From Pseudomonadota bacterium (GTDB taxonomy: Bacteria; Pseudomonadota; Alphaproteobacteria; Sphingomonadales; Sphingomonadaceae): a stretch of DNA of 13,541 nucleotides. The first letter of the stretch is position 1, and each line of letters starts with the position of its first letter. Made by a program: the position numbers and the translations under genes. Below are positions 1 through 6,306 of this stretch, one piece after another. The DNA lies in the NCBI GenBank assembly GCA_023413015.1, contig JAEZQR010000032.1:1-13541 (forward strand). The letters run 5' to 3'. The notes below the pieces were generated by a model. It was given only the letters and a program-made list of their open reading frames with translations, did not search any database and was not told the origin of the DNA.

Positions 1-2
1 GG

Positions 3-134
3 TCGGACAGGATTGCACGGAAGGGTCAGGCATCGGAACCCGCCTGCCAACGCGGCCGGGGCGTAGGGCCCCGACGCGTCCACGCGATCTCGGTCGCCGC
101 GGTCATCCGCCGCCACCTGATCAGCGCTCTTTGA
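3..134 (+). CDS. possible C-terminal end of an upstream gene (unrecognised)
   Basis: A forward frame is open from the window edge for 43 codons and stops with TGA at 132-134, one base before a rho-independent hairpin. Most of its third codon positions are G or C, which fits coding DNA here. The residues (ending HLISAL) match no family I recognise, and the composition is rich in Arg and Ala. The other two forward frames and the minus strand give nothing more convincing. It could equally be the 3' end of an untranslated RNA or plain intergenic DNA. The call rests only on frame openness and terminator placement. Confidence 0.22.
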   Translation, partial: SDRIARKGQASEPACQRGRGVGPRRVHAISVAAVIRRHLISAL

Positions 135-135
135 G

Positions 136-165
136 GCTCGCGCCTATGCGCGAGCTTTTTCTTTT
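136..165 (+). terminator. rho-independent terminator before tadA
   Basis: GCTCGCGC (136-143) pairs perfectly with GCGCGAGC (148-155) across a CTAT tetraloop. TTTTTCTTTT follows at 156-165. The T-run lies only on the plus-strand side, so it should end a transcript coming from the left of the window, 27 bases before the tadA start. Confidence 0.85.
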
Positions 166-191
166 CGGGATGCAGCGCTAACGCTCGGATC

Positions 192-656
192 GTGACCGGT
201 CCATTCCCTCCCTCCGCCGCCATGGTGCGAGCGCTCGACCAAGCCCAGGAAGCGCTGGCGCGGGGCGAGGTACCGATCGGGGCGGTCGTCGTCGCGCCAT
301 CCGGACAGGTGCTGGCCGAGGCCGGCAACCGCACGCGGGAGCTGAACGATCCGACGGCGCATGCCGAGATGCTCGCCATCCGGGCGGCCTGTGCCGCCGT
401 CGGCAGCGAGCGGCTGGTCGACTGCGATCTCTATGTGACGCTCGAGCCGTGCCCGATGTGTGCCGCGGCGATCGGCTTCGCCCGCATACGCCGGCTTTAC
501 TATGGCGCGGCCGACCCGAAGGGCGGGGGCGTCGATCACGGCCCGCGCGTCTATTCGCACGCCACCTGTCACCACCGGCCGGAGGTGTACGGCGGGATCG
601 CGGAGCGCGATGCGGCGGAACTGCTGCGCGGCTTCTTCCGCGAGCGGCGTTCATGA
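192..656 (+). CDS. tadA: tRNA adenosine(34) deaminase TadA
   Basis: This is the zinc-dependent deaminase that converts A34 to inosine in the anticodon of tRNA-Arg(ACG), letting one tRNA read several CGN codons. The 154-residue length is normal. The cytidine/deoxycytidylate deaminase core is complete: H57-A-E59 supplies a zinc ligand and the proton-shuttling glutamate, and PCPMC supplies C87 and C90. N46 lies in the substrate-binding region, and the C-terminal part has the VYGGI stretch of the family. The chosen start is GTG at 192. An in-frame ATG at 222 would remove ten residues, and neither start has a strong Shine-Dalgarno sequence, so the start is uncertain. It sits alone between two terminators and converges with the OmpA-like gene. 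Confidence 0.96.
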   Translation: MTGPFPPSAAMVRALDQAQEALARGEVPIGAVVVAPSGQVLAEAGNRTRELNDPTAHAEMLAIRAACAAVGSERLVDCDLYVTLEPCPMCAAAIGFARIRRLYYGAADPKGGGVDHGPRVYSHATCHHRPEVYGGIAERDAAELLRGFFRERRS

Positions 657-659
657 AAA

Positions 660-687
660 GGCCCCTCCAGCCGATGCCGGAGGGGCC
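660..687. terminator. bidirectional terminator between tadA and OmpA-like gene
   Basis: GGCCCCTCC (660-668) pairs perfectly with GGAGGGGCC (679-687) around a 10-base loop. AAAA precedes it at 656-659, giving a TTTT tail on the minus strand, so it is stronger for the minus-strand gene. It starts four bases after the tadA stop and serves both convergent genes. Confidence 0.8.
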
Positions 688-710
688 TTCGATGCGGTCT
701 CGGTAACCGC

Positions 711-1400
711 TTAGCTGACCGAATTGACATCCTGCTGGGTCACCGGGACCACGCGGATCTCGACGCGGCGGTTCTGGGCGCGCCCGACCTCGGTGTCGTT
801 CGAGGCGACCGGCTGGCTCTCGCCGAAGCCGCGCGTCGCGATGCGGGCGCGGTTGACGCCACGGCCCGACAGATAATTGGCGACGGAGGCGGCGCGCTGC
901 TCGGACAGCGTCTGATTATAGGCGTCCGAACCGACGTTGTCGGTGTGCCCGTACACGTCGATGTAGGTCTGGTTGTACTGCGACAGCGTCTGCGCGACCT
1001 GATCCAGCGTCGCGCGGAACTGCGGCTGCACCTCCGACGAGTTGAACGCGAAGGTGATGCCGGCCGGCATGTTGAGCTGGAGCTCGTTGCCCTGGCGCTC
1101 GACCTGGACGCCGGTGCCCGCGGTCTTCTCGCGCAGCTCCTTCTCCTGCTTGTCCATGTACGAGCCGATCGCGCCGCCGGCGATGGCGCCGATGCCGGCA
1201 CCGACGATCTTCTCGGTGCGATCGTGCCGGCCGCCAATCACGTCGCCGGCCAGGAGACCGCCGACGCCGCCGATCGCCGCGCCGATCGCGGCCTTCGAGA
1301 TCCGCTGCTGGCCGGTGACCGGATCGGTGGTGCAGGCGGACGTGCTCGCCAGCAGGCCGGCGGCGGCGAGGCCCAAGATTAACTTGCTATGAACGGCCAT
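711..1400 (-). CDS. OmpA-family outer-membrane lipoprotein with glycine zipper
   Basis: A 229-residue envelope protein predicted to anchor the outer membrane to peptidoglycan. Residues 1-23 form a signal peptide ending STSAC, which could be lipidated at C23, although the lipobox lacks the usual Leu at -3. Residues 37-82 are glycine-zipper segments (GAAIGGVGG, GAGIGAIAGGAIG), typical of YiaD-like proteins. Residues about 115-216 form the OmpA C-terminal domain: HTDNVG with D154 and LSEQRA with R169 are the two residues that bind diaminopimelate in this family, and NRRVEI closes the domain. The ATG has AGAGGG four bases upstream. A candidate EcfG-type promoter lies about 40 bases upstream. It ends at the terminator shared with tadA. 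Confidence 0.92.
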   Translation of the reverse strand: MAVHSKLILGLAAAGLLASTSACTTDPVTGQQRISKAAIGAAIGGVGGLLAGDVIGGRHDRTEKIVGAGIGAIAGGAIGSYMDKQEKELREKTAGTGVQVERQGNELQLNMPAGITFAFNSSEVQPQFRATLDQVAQTLSQYNQTYIDVYGHTDNVGSDAYNQTLSEQRAASVANYLSGRGVNRARIATRGFGESQPVASNDTEVGRAQNRRVEIRVVPVTQQDVNSVS

Positions 1401-1439
1401 TTAACCCTCTTCTTCCTGAACTCGAATGGCTCATCCTAC

Positions 1440-1464
1440 TACGCGACGTGCCCACTTCTGTTCC
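1440..1464 (-). promoter_or_regulatory. candidate EcfG (general stress sigma) promoter
   Basis: Read on the minus strand, GGAAC (1464-1460) is followed by exactly 16 bases and then CGTA (1443-1440). The published alphaproteobacterial EcfG consensus is GGAAC-N16/17-CGTT, so only the last base deviates. It is correctly oriented, with a leader of about 30 bases before the OmpA-like lipoprotein ATG. A single match can occur by chance. Confidence 0.4.
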
Positions 1465-1476
1465 GCACAACTTACC

Positions 1477-2229
1477 TTAACCGGCAATGAGCAGATCGTT
1501 AATTTCAAGAAATCTTAAGATCATCGGCTTGATCTGATCCATAACCTCGAATTGAAGCGTATGCCCTGATCCTGCGACTTGGGCGGTCATTACTTTATTG
1601 TTGATGCGCGCGAGGTCGGCGGGGCGGTTGAGCGGCTTGTCGATCGCAATGAGCAGGACGGGGCACTGCACCTGCTCGAGCGTCGTTCGGCCGTCCCAAT
1701 CCACCACGGCGTCCCACGCCGCCCGCGTGACGGCCGGGTCCGTGCTCCGCATGACCTCGACGAGGCGGTCCACGGCGGCCGGGTCGGCCGCCTTGACGAA
1801 CTGGTGGCGCGCGAAGGCATCGATCATCGACGGGATGTCCACCCGCGCCAGTTGAGCCCGCATCGACTCGCCGAAGGCGCGCGCCTTTTCGTGCGGCGTG
1901 ATGAATGCCGGATCGAGCAGCACGATGCCGGCGACCCGGTCGGGCGCCATGGCCGCCGCGGCGAGCGCGACCTGTCCACCCATCGAGTGGCCGACCCATA
2001 TGGCGCGCGCCGGCGCCACACCGAGTACGGCCTGCGCCTGACGCTCGATCGCGTAGCTGTCCGACCTGGGGCTCCGCCCATGCCCGAGCAGATCGACGAG
2101 CAGGCTGATATGGTTGGGGAAAGCCTCCGCCACGGGCAGCATCGCCTCATGGTCGCAGGTCCATCCGTGGATCAGGACGAGCGGGGACGAGCCCGCGCCG
2201 CACGTCATCGTGAACAGTTTCTCGGTCAT
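1477..2229 (-). CDS. alpha/beta hydrolase
   Basis: A 250-residue cytoplasmic alpha/beta-hydrolase-fold enzyme whose substrate cannot be told from sequence. The HGW oxyanion-hole motif is at 21-23 and the nucleophile elbow is GHSMGG with S82. A likely acid is D197 at the end of a strand (LLIAID), and the catalytic His is H223 in GSGHTL. The order and spacing match the family. There is no signal peptide. The ATG at 2229 has only a weak GAGA upstream. It is divergent from the CNNM/CorC-type gene, with 78 bases between the two starts, and lies 76 bases before the OmpA-like gene on the same strand. That gap probably holds the OmpA-like gene's own promoter, so these two are likely not one operon. 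Confidence 0.88.
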   Translation of the reverse strand: MTEKLFTMTCGAGSSPLVLIHGWTCDHEAMLPVAEAFPNHISLLVDLLGHGRSPRSDSYAIERQAQAVLGVAPARAIWVGHSMGGQVALAAAAMAPDRVAGIVLLDPAFITPHEKARAFGESMRAQLARVDIPSMIDAFARHQFVKAADPAAVDRLVEVMRSTDPAVTRAAWDAVVDWDGRTTLEQVQCPVLLIAIDKPLNRPADLARINNKVMTAQVAGSGHTLQFEVMDQIKPMILRFLEINDLLIAG

Positions 2230-2307
2230 GATCTCGTTTCGGATGCTGCACGTTGCCGGTGCAAGTGCTTATATGCAGCCCCCTTAGGAGCCGATCGTTA
2301 CCAGCAC

Positions 2308-3630
2308 ATGCAACCTTTTCCTTGGTTCGACGTCGCGATCATCTTCGCCCTGATCGCGATCAACGGGTTCTTCTCGATGTCCGAACTGGCGATCGTATCG
2401 TCGCGCAAGCCGCGGCTGCAGGCGATGGAGAAGGCGCACCGCCGGGGCGCCGCCACCGCGCTCCACCTCCAGTCGGATCCGGGGCGGTTCCTTTCCACCG
2501 TCCAGATCGGCATCACGCTCGTCGGGATCGTCGCCGGCGCCTATTCGGGCGCGACGCTCGGGCAGCCGGTGGGCGAGCGGCTGGTGATGCTGGGGGTCCC
2601 GGCCGATGCCGCGCAGGAATTGGGCTTCGGCGTCGTCATCGCGCTGACGACCTATTTCTCGCTGATCATCGGTGAGCTGCTGCCCAAGCAGTTCGCCCTG
2701 CGGTCGCCGGAGCCGATTGCTGCCGCCGTGGCGCCGATCATGCTTATGGTGGCGCGGATCGGGGCGCCGCTGGTGTGGCTGCTCGACCAGTCGACCGGCC
2801 TCGTGTTCCGCGCCTTCGGGCTCCAGCGCGAATCGGAGAACCAGGTGACCGCCGAGGAGCTTCACCTCGTGGTCGCCGAAGCCACGACGGCCGGCGTTAT
2901 CGAGGAAAACGAGCGCGCGATGATCTCAAGCGTCATGCGGCTCGCCGACCGGCCGGTCCGGGCCGTGATGACCCCGCGCGGGCAGGTCGACTGGATCGAG
3001 GCCGACGCCGACGAAGCGACCGTGCGCGCCCGCCTCGTCGAGACGCCGCATACCCGGCTGCCGATCGCCGAAGGGGCGGTCGACAGGATCATCGGCGTGA
3101 TCCAGGCGCGCGACGTCGTCGCCGCCCTGCTTGAGGGGCGGGAACTCGACCTGCGTGCGCTCGCGCGGCCCGTCGTGGTGGTGCCCGACCTCATGGACGC
3201 GATGGATGTGCTCACCGTGCTGCGCGACGCCGACGTTCCGATGGCGTTCGTGCACGACGAATATGGCCATTTCGAAGGCGTGGTGACGCCGGCGGACCTG
3301 CTCGCCGCGATCGCCGGCTCGTTCCGCTCGGACGTCGATGTCGGCACCGATCCGCCGGCGGTGCAGCGCGAGGACGGCTCGTGGCTGCTGTCGGGCTCGC
3401 TTCCGGCGGATGAAATGGCCGACCGCCTCGGCATCGAGCTGACCGACGACCGCGATTACCACACGGTGGCAGGCTATGTGCTCGACCAGCTCCGGCATCT
3501 ACCGGAGACCGGAGAGCATTTCACCGTGGGCAGCTGGCGGTTCGAGGTCATCGACATGGACGGTCGCAAGGTCGACAAGGTACTCGCCTCGCTGACATCC
3601 GGACCGGTGGCTGAGGAGACTGAGCTTTAG
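2308..3630 (+). CDS. CNNM/CorC-type membrane transporter protein (hemolysin family, DUF21-CBS-CorC_HlyC)
   Basis: A 440-residue inner-membrane protein of the family called hemolysin/TlyC or CorC/CNNM, linked to magnesium/cobalt export. Residues 1-180 form the DUF21 membrane domain: an N-terminal helix, a second near 64-85, another near 103-125 running into the conserved GELLPKQFAL, and one near 130-155. Residues about 200-335 are a tandem CBS pair containing RAVMTPR and HDEYGHFEGVVTPADLL. Residues about 345-430 are the CorC_HlyC domain that often follows. The frame is open far upstream to 1579, but that part is antisense to the hydrolase. ATG at 2308 begins the recognisable domain. The only good Shine-Dalgarno, TAGGAG at 2285-2290, is unusually far (17 bases) from this ATG, and no other in-frame start lies between. 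Confidence 0.92.
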   Translation: MQPFPWFDVAIIFALIAINGFFSMSELAIVSSRKPRLQAMEKAHRRGAATALHLQSDPGRFLSTVQIGITLVGIVAGAYSGATLGQPVGERLVMLGVPADAAQELGFGVVIALTTYFSLIIGELLPKQFALRSPEPIAAAVAPIMLMVARIGAPLVWLLDQSTGLVFRAFGLQRESENQVTAEELHLVVAEATTAGVIEENERAMISSVMRLADRPVRAVMTPRGQVDWIEADADEATVRARLVETPHTRLPIAEGAVDRIIGVIQARDVVAALLEGRELDLRALARPVVVVPDLMDAMDVLTVLRDADVPMAFVHDEYGHFEGVVTPADLLAAIAGSFRSDVDVGTDPPAVQREDGSWLLSGSLPADEMADRLGIELTDDRDYHTVAGYVLDQLRHLPETGEHFTVGSWRFEVIDMDGRKVDKVLASLTSGPVAEETEL

Positions 3631-3663
3631 CGGCGCTTGGCCGTCGTGCCATCGGCAATGAAA

Positions 3664-3689
3664 AAGCCCCGGCCAGAGGGCCGGGGCTT
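3664..3689. terminator. strong bidirectional terminator
   Basis: AAGCCCCGGCC (3664-3674) pairs perfectly over 11 bp with GGCCGGGGCTT (3679-3689) around an AGAG loop. The A-run at 3661-3665 gives TTTTT on the minus strand, so the better intrinsic terminator faces minus. It lies 33 bases after the CNNM/CorC gene and 27 bases after the stop of the 22-codon minus-strand ORF. Confidence 0.88.
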
Positions 3690-3716
3690 CGATGTCAGGC
3701 TAAGCTGACGACCGGA

Positions 3717-3785
3717 TCAGTTCCAGCCGCCACCATAAACCCAGTCCCAGAAGCCCTTCTGCGGCGGCAATTTCGTGCGTTCCAT
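3717..3785 (-). CDS. small ORF, 22 residues, unknown function
   Basis: An ATG at 3785 is preceded, five bases away, by AAAGGGG (3797-3791), the best Shine-Dalgarno sequence I found in the window. The frame encodes 22 residues: a basic, proline-containing start (MERTKLPPQK) and an aromatic, glycine-rich end (GFWDWVYGGGWN) with three Trp. It stops with TGA at 3719-3717, and the strong minus-strand terminator follows 27 bases later. Ribosome-binding site, frame and terminator therefore form a complete expression unit. It could be translated alone, be the last cistron of the CHASE2-EAL gene transcript (no terminator separates them), or be a leader peptide or small membrane-associated peptide. I do not recognise a family and assign no function. 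Conservation of the frame in relatives would decide it. Confidence 0.55.
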   Translation of the reverse strand: MERTKLPPQKGFWDWVYGGGWN

Positions 3786-3844
3786 ATCGACCCCTTTGAC
3801 CGACGCACGAATCCCAAGCGACTCGTGCGTGCGAGCAGAAGGTT

Positions 3845-3884
3845 ATGCTTAACGAATGTGGTTAACAAGAAGTTTATGGTTAAC
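3845..3884 (-). promoter_or_regulatory. cluster of TTAAC motifs resembling CtrA half-sites
   Basis: Three related motifs lie within 40 bases: ATGCTTAAC (3845-3853), AATGTGGTTAAC (3855-3866) and ATGGTTAAC (3876-3884). On the minus strand the last reads GTTAACCAT, close to the TTAACCAT half-site reported for the cell-cycle regulator CtrA in alphaproteobacteria. The first two TTAA cores are separated by 9 bases rather than the canonical 7. The cluster sits upstream of the 22-codon ORF, in otherwise gene-free and locally AT-rich DNA. Confidence 0.35.
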
Positions 3885-3906
3885 GCATTTCGGTCATGGC
3901 GGATTG

Positions 3907-6231
3907 TCAGGCAGCCGTACGTTTCCGTATCGGCGTCAGCAGATTGAATAGCGCGTTTTTCGCAGCCGGCCGGCCGATCAGGAAGCCTTGCGCCTTGTCG
4001 CAGCCCATGGCTTCCAGCGCATGGAGGATGTCGGCCGACTCGACGCCTTCGGCCACGACGGTGCGTCCGAGCGAATGGGCCAATTGTATCGTCGAGTTCA
4101 CCATCAGCCGATCACTCTGGCTCCGATCGATCATGCGGACGAAGCCCTTGTCGATCTTGATCTCGGTCGCGGGTATCTTCTTCAGGGCTTCGAGCGTCGA
4201 GAAGCCGGTCCCGTAATCGTCGATCGAGATATTGACCCCGAGCGCCCGCAACTGGCCGAGCACCTCGATCGAGCGATCGCCACCGGTAATGGCAACCGAC
4301 TCGGTGACCTCGAGCGTCAGTCGCCGTGCGTCCAGGCGGCACTCGGCCAGAAGCGTTGTGATCTTCTTCGCAAGATCGGTGCTATCGAGCAGTCGGGCCG
4401 ATAGGTTGACGGCGACTTCGAACTCGATGTCCTGGCTGTTGATATGTGCTGCCGTGCGGATCGCGTCCTGCAGCACATGCATCGTCAGCTTCTCGATGCG
4501 GTTGTGCTGCTCGGCAGCTGGGATAAACTCCACCGGGCTTACTTCGCCCTTTTCGGGATGAGTCCAGCGGGCCAAGGCCTCGGCACCGATGATACGCTTC
4601 GTCACCAGATCGATCTTGGGCTGGTAGGCCACCCAGATCTCGCCGGCGTCGATCGCTGCTTCAAGCTGCCCGAGCAGCGACAGCTTCCAGGCGGCATCCT
4701 TCAGCTTGGCGGTGTCGAACGGCTGCCAGCGCCGGCCCGAGGCGAGTGCCTCGTCGGCGGCAACGAGCGCGCTTCCGATGCGGCTGGAGATCGAGCGGCC
4801 GCTCCCGGTTTCCACCCCGAAGGTGACCGCGAGATCCACCGCGGTGCCGCCAACGATGATAGGCGTGCGGCAGAGCGCATGCAGGGCTTCGAGCTGATCG
4901 CCGAGCGTGGGCAGGACGACTTCGGGCGCAAGCCAGACGAAGATGCCTTCGTCGCCTTGGTGGATTTGCGCGCCCCCCGAGCCGATCGCCAGCCGGGCGG
5001 CGATCTGTTCGACTAACGATCGCTCGCCTTCATGCGGTAGAGCCGACGTGATTTCCGCGAAGTTGTGGATGCGTGCGGCGACCAACGGCATGCCCCCGTC
5101 CATGGCCTCCTCACGCAGTGCGGCCAAGTTGGGTAATCCCGACACGGCGTTGATCAGGCTGCGGGCGCGGTACGACTGCTGAACTTTCCACCAACCGCGC
5201 ATTGCGACGGCGACCAGCACCGCAATGAGAGCCGGCATGACGCTGAAGGATATGAGCCTGCTTTCGGCAAACAGCGGCGCAACCAACGTAATGACGAACG
5301 CACCGCAAAGGGCCAAACGCGCCAGCAGCCGCCGTTCTCTGTAAATGTAGATGAAGATCAGGCCAAACGTGACAGTGAAAACTACGAACCAGCCGAGATC
5401 GACTGGCCGGCCTTTTTTCAGGGTCTCGGCGCCCAAGACGTGAAGATAGCTGCCCGACACCTTTTCGCTGCCGGGAATATACATGGAAATCCCTACGCCT
5501 GATAGGGTTGGCCCGATGACGATCGTTTTGCCGGCAAAGGTTTCCCGAGAAAGCCGACGCTTCAGTACATCGACGGCGCTTACCACCGGTATTGAGTCTA
5601 GCTTGACCGAGTAATCGATCAGGAACTCTCCCTTGCGTATTGATGAGCCAGCTAAGGCAGCAGCAAACGTCGGATAGGACCTACCCTCGATTTCAATGCT
5701 ATAGGGGAGCCGCCAGACTTCGTTCCGGAAATTATACTGCGAATTGGTGCTTGCGAGCGTTGTGTGCTCTTGAAAGGCTGCCAATGGCAAGACTTGGGTG
5801 CGTGACTTCGTTCCCGGATCCTGGACGAACCGGGTCGAAAGTATGATTGCGTTCGGTGTGTGGGCCAATGCCTCCGAAAGAAGACGGTCTTCAGCTAGGT
5901 TCGATCGGCCAGGTAGATCGAGATCTAGGCCGATCTTTACAGCGCCGGATGATCTCAGTTGATCTACCAGTTGGGCGTAGCGGCTTCTTGGCCAAGGCCA
6001 TTCGCCGAGCTCTTCGACACTTCGATTGTCGATCGCCACAAGAACAATATCGCCGCTGCCATTCTGGCTGCGGAGGTTATTCCTGCCGATGCGGAGCGCA
6101 TCTTCGAGCGGCGCACCGAAGTCGAGGAGCCCGAACAGGATGCCGACGATCGCTACCCACAGCATGATCTTGCGCCGAGGATACTCGGTCGCTGCCTTGG
6201 GGCGGGAAGCTTTGGTCCATAGGGCTGGCAT
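3907..6231 (-). CDS. CHASE2-GGDEF(degenerate)-EAL membrane c-di-GMP phosphodiesterase
   Basis: A protein of about 775 residues, numbered here from the GTG at 6234; the adjacent ATG at 6231 is the likelier start. A transmembrane helix lies at about 23-40. A periplasmic CHASE2 sensor domain follows, with the typical AIDNRSVEELGEWPWPRSRY. Three helices lie between about 280 and 350. A GGDEF-like domain has QGDEG (426-430) where the cyclase signature should be, so synthase activity is unlikely. The C-terminal EAL domain is complete: E552-A-L, VNLSA, LEVTES, D672-D673-YGTG, K696, E729 in EGVES and Q749. It is therefore predicted to hydrolyse c-di-GMP in response to an unknown periplasmic signal, lowering the sessile-state messenger. 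No clear Shine-Dalgarno sequence is seen. The CHASE2 half is visibly lower in G+C than the EAL half. Confidence 0.93.
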   Translation of the reverse strand: MPALWTKASRPKAATEYPRRKIMLWVAIVGILFGLLDFGAPLEDALRIGRNNLRSQNGSGDIVLVAIDNRSVEELGEWPWPRSRYAQLVDQLRSSGAVKIGLDLDLPGRSNLAEDRLLSEALAHTPNAIILSTRFVQDPGTKSRTQVLPLAAFQEHTTLASTNSQYNFRNEVWRLPYSIEIEGRSYPTFAAALAGSSIRKGEFLIDYSVKLDSIPVVSAVDVLKRRLSRETFAGKTIVIGPTLSGVGISMYIPGSEKVSGSYLHVLGAETLKKGRPVDLGWFVVFTVTFGLIFIYIYRERRLLARLALCGAFVITLVAPLFAESRLISFSVMPALIAVLVAVAMRGWWKVQQSYRARSLINAVSGLPNLAALREEAMDGGMPLVAARIHNFAEITSALPHEGERSLVEQIAARLAIGSGGAQIHQGDEGIFVWLAPEVVLPTLGDQLEALHALCRTPIIVGGTAVDLAVTFGVETGSGRSISSRIGSALVAADEALASGRRWQPFDTAKLKDAAWKLSLLGQLEAAIDAGEIWVAYQPKIDLVTKRIIGAEALARWTHPEKGEVSPVEFIPAAEQHNRIEKLTMHVLQDAIRTAAHINSQDIEFEVAVNLSARLLDSTDLAKKITTLLAECRLDARRLTLEVTESVAITGGDRSIEVLGQLRALGVNISIDDYGTGFSTLEALKKIPATEIKIDKGFVRMIDRSQSDRLMVNSTIQLAHSLGRTVVAEGVESADILHALEAMGCDKAQGFLIGRPAAKNALFNLLTPIRKRTAA

Positions 6232-6306
6232 CACAGCCCGACTCGTCGCACAAAAAGGGTTACTAAAACGGAAACTTCATCGTGCGGCCGGCACGAAGCG
6301 CGTGCG

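Noticed and set aside
1579..2307. Long upstream extension of the CNNM/CorC reading frame (683 codons in total)
   Set aside because: This part is antisense to the alpha/beta hydrolase, shows no domain, and the recognisable membrane domain begins at ATG 2308.
2284..2865. Long minus-strand frames opposite the CNNM/CorC gene
   Set aside because: They are GC-driven shadows of a well-supported gene, with low-complexity Arg/His-rich products.
3845..3884. CRISPR or iteron array from the three TTAAC repeats
   Set aside because: There are only three short, unevenly spaced motifs, and no spacers, cas genes or replication initiator gene.
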